DNA from: Alteromonas sp. a30
GTDB taxonomy: Bacteria > Pseudomonadota > Gammaproteobacteria > Enterobacterales > Alteromonadaceae
NCBI RefSeq assembly: GCF_026788005.1
Contig: NZ_JABEPE010000013.1
Location: 62,001-126,000 of the forward strand
Direction: 5' to 3'
DNA length: 64,000 nt
Shown: positions 8,911-18,113 of the stretch, piece by piece
How the letters are laid out: each line of letters begins with the position of its first letter
Position numbering within the stretch: the stretch's first letter is position 1
The notes under the pieces: generated by a model
What the model saw: only the letters and a program-made list of their open reading frames with translations
Told to the model about the DNA's origin: nothing
The model's database searches: none
Translations under genes and position numbers: made by a program

Positions 8911-9879
8911 ATGCTTGAAGATCGTTACGGGCGACGATTCAGTTATCTTCGCCTTTCCATCACAGATGTCTGTAACTTCCGATGTCATTATTGTTTACCC
9001 GATGGTTACCAGTGTGAATCTTCACGGGACTTTCTTAGCCTACCCGAAATAAAAACCACGGTAGCTGCCTTCTCGCAGCTAGGAACCAAAAAAGTCCGCA
9101 TTACTGGCGGCGAGCCGTCTTTACGAAAAGATTTGCCGCAAATTATAGAAACCGTTGCCAATACCACAGGCATTGAGCAGGTCGCGATTACAACCAATGG
9201 TTATAAATTGCCGCAGCAGATTCAATCTTGGATTGACGCAGGGTTGACCTCGTTAAACGTCAGTGTAGATAGCCTAGACCCCCGCTTATTTGAAAGCATC
9301 ACCGGTCACGACAAGTTAGACACCATATTGCAAGGTATTGAAATTGCTAACAAAGCAGGTTTGCCCGTCAAGGTGAACTCGGTGTTGATGGACCAAGTAA
9401 AAGGAGAGGGTTTCCAGCGCTTTTTAGACTGGATAAAACATAAATCCATTAGTGTTCGTTTTATTGAGTTGATGCAAACCGGCGATAACCTTTCCTTATT
9501 CAATGTGCAGCATCAGTCTGGTCAATCACTAAAAGACAAACTGCTTAGTCAAGGTTGGACGCGCGTCTTAAAAGAATCAACAGCCGGTCCTGCCCAAGAA
9601 TTTCAACATCCAGATTATCTAGGTAAGATTGGGCTTATCATGCCCTACAGTAAAGGCTTCTGCGAAAGCTGCAATCGCTTGCGTATTTCATCATTGGGGC
9701 AATTACACTTGTGTTTATTTGCCGAAAAAGGCTTAGATTTACGTCCCTTTATGCGCAGTGAAGATGTTGCCGGATTACAGACTGAATTAAAACGGCTGTT
9801 GCAAGATAAAGCCTCAGGCCACTGGCTAGACCAAGGGATCACGGGGGCGACTAAGCATTTAGCAATGATTGGCGGTTAG
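8911..9879 (+). CDS. moaA: GTP 3',8-cyclase MoaA
   Basis: This radical SAM enzyme starts Mo-cofactor synthesis by converting GTP to 3',8-cyclo-dihydro-GTP. With the ATG at 8911 it has 322 residues and shows the radical SAM Cys21-x3-Cys25-x2-Cys28 in CNFRCHYC, the SAM-binding RITGGEPSLRKDL, and the second Fe-S site with Cys residues in KGFCESCNRLR and LHLCLF. It ends in the functional Gly-Gly. An upstream in-frame TTG at 8878 would add 11 residues, but ATG 8911 has a GAGG ribosome site (8893-8896, rather distant) and aligns with the E. coli start, so it is preferred. As a two-cluster Fe-S enzyme it is a natural client of the suf operon immediately upstream. Confidence 0.95.
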   Translation: MLEDRYGRRFSYLRLSITDVCNFRCHYCLPDGYQCESSRDFLSLPEIKTTVAAFSQLGTKKVRITGGEPSLRKDLPQIIETVANTTGIEQVAITTNGYKLPQQIQSWIDAGLTSLNVSVDSLDPRLFESITGHDKLDTILQGIEIANKAGLPVKVNSVLMDQVKGEGFQRFLDWIKHKSISVRFIELMQTGDNLSLFNVQHQSGQSLKDKLLSQGWTRVLKESTAGPAQEFQHPDYLGKIGLIMPYSKGFCESCNRLRISSLGQLHLCLFAEKGLDLRPFMRSEDVAGLQTELKRLLQDKASGHWLDQGITGATKHLAMIGG

Positions 9880-9887
9880 CGTTAAAT

Positions 9888-9912
9888 TAGCGAATCGAGA
9901 TTGCTATTTTTC
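9888..9912 (+). terminator. Possible terminator after moaA
   Basis: TAGCGAAT-CGAG-ATTGCTA forms a short stem with one bulged base, followed by five T residues. It is weak but well placed after the moaA stop; moaB would then need its own promoter in the remaining 90 bases. Confidence 0.4.
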
Positions 9913-10001
9913 CTTTAGAATCTTAGTTGGTTGCTTCGTGGCATAGCTGTAAATAAAGCCGAATAAAATAACTCACTGACATAGCGTTAAAAGACATTAT
10001 C

Positions 10002-10499
10002 ATGGAAAAACTCAATATTGCCGTGCTCACGGTATCTGACACCCGTACAGAAGAAACGGATACATCCGGCGGTTACTTGGCAAGCGCCATTCAAGAAGCC
10101 GGTCATCAGCTTTCCGATAAACAAATCGTAAAAGACGACAAATACCAGCTAAGAGCGTTAGTGTCGAAATGGATAGCTGACCCCAAAATACAAGTAATCA
10201 TTAGCACGGGTGGCACAGGTTTTACTGAGCGAGATACGACCCCAGAGGCGCTTTCAGTGTTGTTTGATAAAGATATTGAGGGCTTTGGAGAATTATTTCG
10301 TTATATCTCTTATACCGAAATTGGAACATCTACCGTGCAATCGCGCGCTTTAGCCGGGATGGCAAACAAAACTGCAATTTTCTGTTTGCCGGGGTCAACG
10401 GGCGCATGTAAAACCGGCTGGAATGGGATTTTGCAAGAACAACTGAATTCTGACCACAAACCCTGTCACTTTGTTGGTCACTTAAAGCCACAAGCGTAA
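10002..10499 (+). CDS. moaB: Molybdenum cofactor biosynthesis protein B
   Basis: This 165-residue protein is of the MoaB/MogA fold, which binds molybdopterin. It matches E. coli MoaB closely: [17 protein letters not shown] near residue 10, [17 protein letters not shown] near 67, [14 protein letters not shown] near 105 and [14 protein letters not shown] near 125. It is therefore MoaB rather than MogA. An adenylylation role may be shared with or lost to MogA as in other bacteria. It is followed by moaC 18 bases later. Confidence 0.93.
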   Translation: MEKLNIAVLTVSDTRTEETDTSGGYLASAIQEAGHQLSDKQIVKDDKYQLRALVSKWIADPKIQVIISTGGTGFTERDTTPEALSVLFDKDIEGFGELFRYISYTEIGTSTVQSRALAGMANKTAIFCLPGSTGACKTGWNGILQEQLNSDHKPCHFVGHLKPQA

Positions 10500-10517
10500 G
10501 TAAGAGTTTCATGCACT

Positions 10518-11072
10518 ATGACGAATAAACGCTCGCCAACTCAAGACACCCATGTCAACAAATTCACTCATCTAAACGAAAAAGGTGAAGCAAATATGGT
10601 GGACGTTACCGACAAAGCGGTAACTTCACGTAAAGCCTATGCTGAGGGCTTTATTAAAATGAATCAGCAAACATTTGATATGCTAATAAATGGCACACAT
10701 AAGAAAGGCGATGTATTTGCTGTGGCGCGCGTTGCAGGCATTCAAGCAGCAAAAAAAACCAGCGAATTAATCCCTTTATGTCATCCATTGATGTTAAGCA
10801 AAGTGGAAATCAATTTTGAGCCAATAGAAGCTAATGGCGTTACTGAATTAGAAACGCTTCCAGCGATTCGTGTCATTGCCATGTGTAAGCTTGCAGGGCA
10901 AACCGGTGTAGAGATGGAAGCATTAACCGCCGTTTCTGTTGCCTTACTTACCCTTTACGACATGTGCAAAGCCGTTGATCCACAAATGCAAATGACCGAT
11001 ATTAGATTACTGTCCAAAGTTGGTGGAAAGTCTGGTGTTTGGACGCGAGAAGAGGCAGACGTTCAGTCATGA
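10518..11072 (+). CDS. moaC: Cyclic pyranopterin monophosphate synthase MoaC
   Basis: MoaC acts with MoaA to make cyclic pyranopterin monophosphate from the cyclised GTP product. The 184-residue frame has the family motifs [12 protein letters not shown] near residue 27, [19 protein letters not shown] near 63, [14 protein letters not shown] and [11 protein letters not shown]-like [16 protein letters not shown]. coli MoaC has 161 residues and begins near [14 protein letters not shown], so the first 15 or so residues may be an unusual extension or the true start may lie further in. The stop overlaps the moaD start as ATGA. Confidence 0.94.
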   Translation: MTNKRSPTQDTHVNKFTHLNEKGEANMVDVTDKAVTSRKAYAEGFIKMNQQTFDMLINGTHKKGDVFAVARVAGIQAAKKTSELIPLCHPLMLSKVEINFEPIEANGVTELETLPAIRVIAMCKLAGQTGVEMEALTAVSVALLTLYDMCKAVDPQMQMTDIRLLSKVGGKSGVWTREEADVQS

Positions 11073-11314
11073 TAAAAATCCTGTTTTTTGCTCAGCTAAG
11101 AGAAAGATTGGGGGTGGCGGAATTAACCCAAGATACATTGCCTGATACCATCGGCGCGTTACGTAATGAGTTGTCCCAGCAAAGTGGATTGTGGGCGGAG
11201 TTGTTGCAAAAAGAGCGTTGTTTGGCCGCGCTCAATCAAGAAATTGTCGCTGACAATGCGAAGCTTAACTCGGGCGATGAAGTGGCCTTTTTTCCGCCGG
11301 TAACAGGGGGATAA
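11069..11314 (+). CDS. moaD: Molybdopterin synthase sulfur carrier subunit MoaD
   Basis: This 81-residue ubiquitin-like protein carries the thiocarboxylate sulfur for molybdopterin synthase. It begins [15 protein letters not shown], as E. coli MoaD does, and ends [10 protein letters not shown] with the essential C-terminal Gly-Gly. An upstream in-frame ATG at 11039 would add ten residues within moaC; the ATG at 11069, coupled to the moaC stop by ATGA overlap and giving exactly the E. coli length, is chosen. Confidence 0.95.
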   Translation: MIKILFFAQLRERLGVAELTQDTLPDTIGALRNELSQQSGLWAELLQKERCLAALNQEIVADNAKLNSGDEVAFFPPVTGG

Positions 11315-11318
11315 GTGA

Positions 11319-11801
11319 ATGCATCAGGATGGTATTTCTAACCGCAATATCCAGGTTAGTGTGGAAGCGGAAGACTTTGATGTTAATCAGGAATACCACT
11401 GGCTGCGAGAAAATCAAATGCGTGACGGTGCAATCGTAACCTTCGTTGGTTTAGTCCGCGATATGAATGCAGGCGAGAAGGTTCAAAAGCTGTGTTTAGA
11501 GCATTATCCCGCCATGGCATTTGCTAGCTTACAATCGATTGCCAAACAAGCAACAGAACGCTGGCGATTAGGGAAAATACGGGTAATTCATCGCTTTGGA
11601 GAGTTGGATCTAGGCGATCAGATAGTGTTTGTTGGTGTGACTTCTATGCATCGTGGCGATGCCTTCGCCGCCGCAGAATTTATCATGGATTTTCTTAAAA
11701 CTAATGCGCCATTTTGGAAAAAAGAGCAAACCGCGAAAGGAAGCCGCTGGGTAGATGCTAAACAGTCGGATCAGGACAAAACCGCTTCATGGCAAAAATA
11801 G
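11319..11801 (+). CDS. moaE: Molybdopterin synthase catalytic subunit MoaE
   Basis: This 160-residue protein is the large subunit of the MoaD2-MoaE2 molybdopterin synthase. Family motifs are GAIVTFVGLVRDMNAG near residue 38, LEHYPAMA near 60, VIHRFGELDLGDQIVFVGVTSMHRGDAF near 90-115, and the active-site Lys region FLKTNAPFWKKE near 130. A GGGGGA ribosome site at the end of moaD precedes the ATG. The stop overlaps the modA start by 13 bases. Confidence 0.95.
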   Translation: MHQDGISNRNIQVSVEAEDFDVNQEYHWLRENQMRDGAIVTFVGLVRDMNAGEKVQKLCLEHYPAMAFASLQSIAKQATERWRLGKIRVIHRFGELDLGDQIVFVGVTSMHRGDAFAAAEFIMDFLKTNAPFWKKEQTAKGSRWVDAKQSDQDKTASWQK

Positions 11802-12634
11802 CTAAGTATAGTAAAGCGCTAGTTGTGTCGTTTATTCTGTGTTGCACTAAGGTAAGCGCCGATATTAACAAGCATCCCTATACTGCACAAAAGCCACTAC
11901 GTTTAGCTGTTGCAGCAAATTTTAAAAGCACCTTGGAAGGCTTGGTTGCGGAGTATCAATCGGTTCACCCTGTCGAAATAACCATTAGTGCCGCATCTAG
12001 CGGTGTGCTGGCGAGTCAAATCTTACATGGCGCTCCCTTTCATATGTTTTTTTCAGCTGATGAAGAAAAAGTCGATTGGTTGATTAAGCAGGGAAAAGGC
12101 AGGTACTCACAAATTTATGCGTTAGGGCAATTGGTATTGTGGGCCCCTTATTCGCAAGGTGAAGCGCTTGCCACTTACTTATCTGATTTCAAACACAGCC
12201 CGAATAGACTAGCAATGGCCAATCCAACACTGGCACCATATGGGAAAGCTGCTCAAGAAACATTGATGAAGCTTTCTATTCATGTTGAATTAACATCGCA
12301 TATTGCAATGGCTAATAATGTATCTCAAGTGGCGCAATTTGTCTCTTCAGGAGCAGTTAAAGCTGGTTTTGTCTCAGCCAGTCAATTACCAGAAAATTCG
12401 CAGTTTTTCCCAATTGATGCGTCTTTTTATCAACCAATTAAGCAAAAAGTGTTATTAATTGGCTCTCAGGATGATGAGGGTATTCAACAACAAAGCGAGG
12501 CGTTTTTCTGTTATCTTAATTCACTAAAAGCACGCCAATTTATTAAGAAAAATGGTTACGCGTTACCACCTTATGAAAATATCAAAGGCATTGACTTGTC
12601 TAGCCTTTGCGGTAAATTTACAGAGTTAAAATGA
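11789..12634 (+). CDS. modA: Molybdate ABC transporter substrate-binding protein ModA
   Basis: This 281-residue protein starts with a signal peptide (charged residues, then ALVVSFILCCTKVSADI with cleavage near residue 25). The mature part shows the ModA pattern LAVAANFKSTLEGLVAEY, ISAASSGVLASQI near residue 70, FFSADEEKVDWL near 92 and NPTLAPYGKAAQE near 148. It binds periplasmic molybdate or tungstate for the ABC importer. Its start overlaps moaE and its stop overlaps modB as ATGA. It belongs to the more divergent, vibrio/alteromonad-like ModA branch, by impression only. Confidence 0.9.
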   Translation: MAKIAKYSKALVVSFILCCTKVSADINKHPYTAQKPLRLAVAANFKSTLEGLVAEYQSVHPVEITISAASSGVLASQILHGAPFHMFFSADEEKVDWLIKQGKGRYSQIYALGQLVLWAPYSQGEALATYLSDFKHSPNRLAMANPTLAPYGKAAQETLMKLSIHVELTSHIAMANNVSQVAQFVSSGAVKAGFVSASQLPENSQFFPIDASFYQPIKQKVLLIGSQDDEGIQQQSEAFFCYLNSLKARQFIKKNGYALPPYENIKGIDLSSLCGKFTELK

Positions 12635-13305
12635 TTGATTGGCAAGCCGTTACCTTAACCTTAAAACTCGCCTTGGTTTCAACCTTGTTATTGCTGGTTA
12701 TTGGGATTCCATTAGCGTGGTGGTTAAGTCAAACTCGTTCCGTATGGAAAAATACTATTGATACCATCATCACTTTACCACTTATTTTACCACCAACTGT
12801 ACTGGGTTATTATCTGCTCGTTGCCTTTTCCCCTGAAGCGTTTGCAGGCGAAATATGGATGACACTTTTCGGTTCTTCGCTAGTGTTTTCATTTAGTGGG
12901 TTAGTGCTCGGTTCCATGCTCTATAGCTTACCGTTTGTGGTGCAACCGATTCGAGATGGATTTAAATCCATCGACGCATCATTGCTTAACGTTGCCCAAA
13001 CCATGGGGGCGAATCGATGGCAGCGATTCTATCTTGTTGCTCTGCCTTTGGGGCGCCCGATGTTAGTTACCGGGAGCTTGCTAGGCTTTGCCCATACGAT
13101 TGGAGAGTTTGGTGTGGTGTTGCTTATTGGTGGCAATATTCCGGGCGAAACCCGTGTGGTGTCAATTGCCCTTTTCGATTACGTAGAGTCATTACAAATG
13201 CAACAGGCTAATGCTCTTGCGGGCTTGTTATTGATGTTCTCTTTTGTCGTTCTATACGCTGTGAACCACTTCAATAAGCGGTTCACTTTCCAACATTCCT
13301 CTTAA
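12631..13305 (+). CDS. modB: Molybdate ABC transporter permease ModB
   Basis: This 224-residue inner-membrane permease has five or six helices and the ABC coupling segment AQTMGANRWQRFYLVALPLGRPML near residue 128, matching the EAA loop of ModB. The early segment PLILPPTVLGYYLL is also characteristic. It is translationally coupled to modA. The expected ATPase gene modC does not follow: cmoB, on the opposite strand, ends only four bases after the modB stop. Confidence 0.94.
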   Translation: MIDWQAVTLTLKLALVSTLLLLVIGIPLAWWLSQTRSVWKNTIDTIITLPLILPPTVLGYYLLVAFSPEAFAGEIWMTLFGSSLVFSFSGLVLGSMLYSLPFVVQPIRDGFKSIDASLLNVAQTMGANRWQRFYLVALPLGRPMLVTGSLLGFAHTIGEFGVVLLIGGNIPGETRVVSIALFDYVESLQMQQANALAGLLLMFSFVVLYAVNHFNKRFTFQHSS

Positions 13306-13309
13306 CCAA

Positions 13310-14305
13310 TTAGGCTTCTGCAATCAGTACCGCACGTTTGGGAGCAGGATAACCTTCAATGGTTAGGTTACGATCTTCAGGGTCCAAGAAATCAATTAGC
13401 GATTGATTGGTCATCCATTCAGTAGAACGTTGCTCTTCTGTGCTTGTTTGGTCAACATCAACGGTTCTAACATTTTTAAAGCCTAAGCGTTGCATCCAAT
13501 GTGTGAGTGCTGCACAGCTAGGTAAGAACCACACATTACGCATTTGTGCATACCGCTCACCGGGAACAAGAACCGTGTTCTCGTCGCCATCCACAACTAA
13601 GGTCTCCAGAATTAATTCTCCTCCTTTACGAAGCTGAGATTTAAGTTGTTGTAAGAATTCAATGGGGCTCTTTCGATGATACAACACGCCCATTGAAAAA
13701 ACCGTGTCATAGGCTTTTAGTTCTGGTAGCTGTTCTACACCCACAGGCAACAAGTGAATGCGCGGGTCGGGGTTAAAATGTTTAATGGCTTGGAATTGAA
13801 TTAAGAATAAGTCGGTTGGGTCTACGCCAACTACTAATTCAGGGTTGTGCCCAAGCATTCTCCACATGTGATAACCACTGCCGCATCCAATATCCAGCAC
13901 TTTTCTATCGTTTAACGGCGAAATATGCGGTGCGACACGATCCCATTTCCAGTCTGAGCGCCACTCCGTATCAATATGAATATCGAACAACTGAAAAGGC
14001 CCTTTACGCCAAGGCATGAAACGTTTGAGTAAGCCTTCAATTTGTTTCGATTCGTATTCGCTTACATCGTCTTTAGAGCCAATTTGTACCGTGTTTAATA
14101 ACGCAATTGTACTCGGTGTGAGCTTTGGCAATTTGTTAAGTAGCTTCACCCATTTGGCAAATTCACCATGTTGTTGTTTCTCCCACTTTGCCAATTGAGC
14201 AGGTAACACTTCAAGCCAAGGACTCAAAGGAGTGGTAGCAATATGACGATAGAACTGATTAAACCAATCCAAAATACATTTCCTAAATTCGTTATTTAAT
14301 GGCAA
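13310..14305 (-). CDS. cmoB: tRNA U34 carboxymethyltransferase CmoB
   Basis: This 331-residue SAM-superfamily enzyme uses carboxy-S-adenosylmethionine, made by CmoA, to turn ho5U34 of tRNAs into cmo5U34 for wobble decoding. Visible are LMPWRKGPF-like [28 protein letters not shown] near residue 100 (quoted in part), the cofactor motif [15 protein letters not shown] near 135, and [12 protein letters not shown] near 205. E. coli CmoB aligns from about residue 9, so the first residues may be over-extended. The start overlaps the cmoA stop by 14 bases. Confidence 0.95.
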   Translation of the reverse strand: MPLNNEFRKCILDWFNQFYRHIATTPLSPWLEVLPAQLAKWEKQQHGEFAKWVKLLNKLPKLTPSTIALLNTVQIGSKDDVSEYESKQIEGLLKRFMPWRKGPFQLFDIHIDTEWRSDWKWDRVAPHISPLNDRKVLDIGCGSGYHMWRMLGHNPELVVGVDPTDLFLIQFQAIKHFNPDPRIHLLPVGVEQLPELKAYDTVFSMGVLYHRKSPIEFLQQLKSQLRKGGELILETLVVDGDENTVLVPGERYAQMRNVWFLPSCAALTHWMQRLGFKNVRTVDVDQTSTEEQRSTEWMTNQSLIDFLDPEDRNLTIEGYPAPKRAVLIAEA

Positions 14306-15026
14306 TCATTGATGCAAAGTTGTAGCACTTAAACCACATGGCGACATCGTTAAAACCTGCTTGCTTTAGCCTGTTTTCATGCTCTGCATAACTGTCGATA
14401 ATCATCACATTTTCAATGGCCGTACGTTTTTGGCTTATTTCTAGCTCGCTGTAGCCGTTTCTGCGTTTAAATTCGTGATGAATATCAACCAGTAAATCGT
14501 TACCCGTTTGCGTGTCGTGCTTCAACTTTTCCGACAAAATGAGAGCGCCGCCGGGCAATAACCCTTGATAAATCGAGTTGATCAGTTGGGCGCGTAATTC
14601 GGGTTTAATGAATTGTAAGGTGAAATTCATTATCACTAATGAGGCATGACTAATTTCACTTTCCAGAATATCTTGGCAACGCGTAGTAAAAGCCATGTTT
14701 GACTTAAATGCACTAAGGTGCAACGCACAACGTTCCAGCATAGCGTGGGAGTTATCAATGGCAATAATGTGCGCGTTATCGGCTTGATTATAGCGTCGCA
14801 CAGCGAGGCTTGCTGCACCTAACGAGCATCCCAAATCGTAAACATTGGAGTTGGGCTGTACGAACTTGGTCGAGAAATAACCAATACCATCAATAATAGT
14901 GTTATAGCCCGGAATGGAACGTTGGATCATGTCAGGGAAGACTTCAGCCACACGATGATCAAACTGAAAATCGGGCACATTTTCCTGCGGTGAGGAATAG
15001 ATTAGATCTTTATGAGATTTTTGCAT
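14292..15026 (-). CDS. cmoA: Carboxy-S-adenosyl-L-methionine synthase CmoA
   Basis: This 244-residue enzyme makes carboxy-SAM from SAM and prephenate. It has the SAM motif [17 protein letters not shown] near residue 62, [12 protein letters not shown] near 90, and [11 protein letters not shown] near 130. Length matches E. coli CmoA (247). It forms a two-gene operon with cmoB on the minus strand, divergent from acs across a 201-base gap. Confidence 0.95.
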   Translation of the reverse strand: MQKSHKDLIYSSPQENVPDFQFDHRVAEVFPDMIQRSIPGYNTIIDGIGYFSTKFVQPNSNVYDLGCSLGAASLAVRRYNQADNAHIIAIDNSHAMLERCALHLSAFKSNMAFTTRCQDILESEISHASLVIMNFTLQFIKPELRAQLINSIYQGLLPGGALILSEKLKHDTQTGNDLLVDIHHEFKRRNGYSELEISQKRTAIENVMIIDSYAEHENRLKQAGFNDVAMWFKCYNFASMIAIK

Positions 15027-15227
15027 ACTAACTTGTGTCTATAACCGGAAGTGCAATTTTAACGAAACATTGGTTACTGGCAAAGAAGCAATTCCAATGT
15101 TGCACAGATGTTAGGGTTTTTATATGGTGACACCTCTCATAAAAATGTGCATATTTTTTGGCGTTTGTGCATGAACCTTTAAAACAACACATATCTTCCA
15201 TAGCCTTGAGTAGATTGGAGAAAGAAC

Positions 15228-17171
15228 ATGTCCGATACCGTTTATCCGGTCCCAGAATCTTTTAAGAAAAACACACGTATAACTAAAGCGACTTATCAGC
15301 AAATGTATCAGGCGTCAGTAGAAAACCCGGATGCTTTTTGGGCAAAACAGGCTGAACGACTTGATTGGATTGCACCGTTTTCACAGGTTAGTCAATGCAG
15401 CTTTGCACGCGATAACGTTGAAATTAAATGGTTCTTAGATGGCAAGCTGAATGTCACGGAAAACTGTATCGATCGTCACTTGGCAAAAGATCCAAACAAA
15501 ACGGCGATCATTTGGGAAGGGGATGCTCCTTCCGTTAGCCAACATATTTCTTATCAAACACTGCATGATGAAGTGTGTTTACTCGCCAATGGTATGAAAA
15601 AATTGGGGATTGGCAAAGGCGATCGTGTTGTGATTTACATGCCAATGGTACCGCAAGCCGCTTATGCGATGTTAGCGTGTGCAAGAATTGGCGCCATTCA
15701 TTCTGTTATATTTGGTGGGTTTTCTCCGAATGCGATTGCCGATCGTATTGAGGATAGCAAAGCAAAGCTAGTCATTACCGCAGATGCAGGGTTACGCGGT
15801 GGCAAAGCAGTACCATTGAAAGAAAATGTTGACGCGGCCCTTGAAAAAGACGGCACTGACAGCGTGGAAAAGGTGGTTGTTTACCGTTATCAAAACACAA
15901 ATTGTGAATGGAATGACAGCCGCGACGTAAATTGGGCTGAGTGGGTATCTGACTGTGAAAAAAGCTGTACACCAGAGGTAATGGACGCAGAAGATCCGTT
16001 ATTCATTCTTTACACCTCTGGTTCAACGGGCAAACCCAAAGGAGTGGTTCACTCCTCGGCGGGGTATTTGCTTTATGCTGCGTTAACACATGAGTCAATT
16101 TTCGATTATCAACCTAATGATATTTACTGGTGTGCAGCCGATGTTGGCTGGATTACAGGGCACTCATATATCGTTTACGGCCCGTTAGCTAATGGCGCTA
16201 CAACATTAATGTTTGAAGGGGTGCCAACGTATCCTTCTGTCGCACGCATGGCGCAAATCATTGATAAGCATCAAGTAACAATTCTGTACACCGCGCCTAC
16301 TGCTATTCGAGCTCTAATGGCCAAAGGTGATGAACCTGCAAGAGGCACTTCCCGCTCAACATTAAAAGTGATGGGAAGCGTGGGCGAACCCATTAATCCT
16401 GAAGCATGGCATTGGTATCATGAGCGCATGGGGAATGGTCAATGTCCGATCATTGATACTTGGTGGCAAACAGAAACTGGCGGCGCCATGATTACTCCGT
16501 TACCAGGGGCAATGGATTTAAAGCCCGGCTCAGCAACGTTACCTTTCTTTGGTGTTAAACCTGTGTTGATGGATAGTGAAGGTCATATTTTAGAAGGGGC
16601 AACCGAAGGAAATCTAGCTATAAGCGGCTCCTGGCCCGGCCAAGCACGCACGGTTTGGAATAATCATGAACGTTTTCAAGAAACCTATTTTAGTACCTAC
16701 GACAATATGTATTTTACGGGCGATGGCGCGCGTCGAGATGAGGATGGATATTTTTGGATTACAGGCCGAGTCGATGATGTATTAAATGTGTCAGGACACC
16801 GTTTAGGTACAGCAGAAATAGAGAGCGCATTAGTCGCCCATGCGAGTGTTGCAGAGGCCGCAGTGGTAGGTTATCCGCATGATATTAAGGGGCAGGGGAT
16901 TTACGTCTATTTACAACCAACCGATGGCGTAGAAGTTAGTGAAGCGTTAACTCAAGAGGTGCGACAGTGGGTGCGTGATGAACTTAGCCCAATTGCTACA
17001 CCAGACTTTTTGCAGTGGACAACTGGCTTGCCTAAAACCCGCTCGGGGAAAATCATGCGTCGTATTTTACGGAAAATTGCGGCGAATGAATTTGAAAACT
17101 TAGGCGATACTTCAACGTTGGCAGATCCTTCCGTAGTTCAAAGCCTGATAGATAATAGGTTGAACAAATAA
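15228..17171 (+). CDS. acs: Acetyl-coenzyme A synthetase
   Basis: This 647-residue AMP-forming enzyme activates acetate to acetyl-CoA in two steps through acetyl-AMP. The sequence shows the adenylate motif [14 protein letters not shown] near residue 262, WWQTETGG near 410, the hinge region [14 protein letters not shown] near 515, and the regulatory acetylation Lys in [15 protein letters not shown] near 605. Length matches E. coli Acs (652). The ribosome site GGAGA is six bases before the ATG. A LuxR-type response regulator follows after 203 bases. It connects functionally with the gltA-sdh-suc block downstream. Confidence 0.96.
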   Translation: MSDTVYPVPESFKKNTRITKATYQQMYQASVENPDAFWAKQAERLDWIAPFSQVSQCSFARDNVEIKWFLDGKLNVTENCIDRHLAKDPNKTAIIWEGDAPSVSQHISYQTLHDEVCLLANGMKKLGIGKGDRVVIYMPMVPQAAYAMLACARIGAIHSVIFGGFSPNAIADRIEDSKAKLVITADAGLRGGKAVPLKENVDAALEKDGTDSVEKVVVYRYQNTNCEWNDSRDVNWAEWVSDCEKSCTPEVMDAEDPLFILYTSGSTGKPKGVVHSSAGYLLYAALTHESIFDYQPNDIYWCAADVGWITGHSYIVYGPLANGATTLMFEGVPTYPSVARMAQIIDKHQVTILYTAPTAIRALMAKGDEPARGTSRSTLKVMGSVGEPINPEAWHWYHERMGNGQCPIIDTWWQTETGGAMITPLPGAMDLKPGSATLPFFGVKPVLMDSEGHILEGATEGNLAISGSWPGQARTVWNNHERFQETYFSTYDNMYFTGDGARRDEDGYFWITGRVDDVLNVSGHRLGTAEIESALVAHASVAEAAVVGYPHDIKGQGIYVYLQPTDGVEVSEALTQEVRQWVRDELSPIATPDFLQWTTGLPKTRSGKIMRRILRKIAANEFENLGDTSTLADPSVVQSLIDNRLNK

Positions 17172-17374
17172 TTGTGAAAGAAAAGGTGCGCTATTCATCG
17201 GTTATGAGCGCGTTAAAAAGCGTTTATAATCAATTAATACCTTTGGCTTTGTCTTTCGAATATCACAGAAAGCAAGTATAGTAGTTTTAGTTTGTGGTGG
17301 ATAAATTAAAAATTTAGAACATAATTAACCATCAGAATAGCGTTAACCTTCTGCACAACCTTGAAGGGGAGAAT

Positions 17375-18010
17375 ATGATCAAGTTTTTGATAGCGGATGA
17401 TCACCCGCTATTTAGGGATGCACTTTCCGCTGCATTAAAGCCTTTATTTGAAGATCTAGAATTTGTTTACGCAGATTCTCTAGATACAACAATTGAGGCA
17501 TTGGAGAAAAACTCAGACATAGACTTGGTTTTACTCGATTTATATATGCCTGGTAGTGAAGACTTTTATGGTCTAATTAGAGTAGCGGAAGATTACCCAG
17601 ACACACCGGTTGCTATTGTATCTGGAAGTGATGCACCCAATATTGTTTCTCGCGTAATGACATTTGGTGCGAAAGGCTTCATTCCAAAAACAACTGCGTC
17701 TGCTGATACCGCGAGCGCCATTAAGAAGATTTTATCTGGAGAAACCTGGCTTCCTCCGCACTTGCAAGAAAACTTAATCCGAGTTGAAAGTGATGAAGTG
17801 AATATTGCCCAAAGAATGGCTGAATTAACGCCAAAACAATTCCAAGTTTTAAAGCAGCTACAGGCCGGCTTACTAAATAAACAAATCGCCTTTGATTTGA
17901 ACATTACAGAGGCAACGGTTAAGGCGCATATCAGTGCTATTTTTAAAAAGCTGGAAGTGAACAACAGGACACAAGCTGTTTTAGTCGCTGAAAAGTTACA
18001 GCTTAATTAG
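17375..18010 (+). CDS. LuxR/NarL-type response regulator
   Basis: This 211-residue two-component regulator has an N-terminal receiver domain (residues 1-120) with acidic pocket ADDH, phosphoacceptor Asp55 in LVLLDLYMPG, and the conserved Lys in GFIPKT near 108. A C-terminal LuxR helix-turn-helix follows (residues 148-200; LTPKQFQVLKQLQAGLLNKQIA ... ATVKAHIS). A strong AGGGGAG ribosome site precedes the ATG. Its position next to acs recalls the CrbR/ErdR regulators that activate acs in vibrios and pseudomonads; that match is inferred from context only, and no sensor kinase lies beside it. Confidence 0.9.
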   Translation: MIKFLIADDHPLFRDALSAALKPLFEDLEFVYADSLDTTIEALEKNSDIDLVLLDLYMPGSEDFYGLIRVAEDYPDTPVAIVSGSDAPNIVSRVMTFGAKGFIPKTTASADTASAIKKILSGETWLPPHLQENLIRVESDEVNIAQRMAELTPKQFQVLKQLQAGLLNKQIAFDLNITEATVKAHISAIFKKLEVNNRTQAVLVAEKLQLN

Positions 18011-18058
18011 GTTGGTGAAGCTTAACCTATTGTAAATAGAACAATTTTTATTAGGTGT

Positions 18059-18095
18059 AAGACTCCAATTAACGTAGGTTTTTTGGAGTCTTTTT
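18059..18095 (+). terminator. Terminator after the response regulator
   Basis: The inverted repeat AAGACTCC / GGAGTCTT with an 18-base loop ends in a run of five T residues. It lies just before add, only about 20 bases from its start, so it separates the regulator from adenosine deaminase. Confidence 0.65.
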
Positions 18096-18113
18096 GCATA
18101 TAAGGAGCGAAAA

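Noticed and set aside
9880-10001. Possible molybdenum-cofactor riboswitch before moaB
   Set aside because: The gap is only 122 bases, partly used by a terminator-like stem, and I could not find a multi-helix structure of the known motif; E. coli has it before moaA, where here sufE lies.
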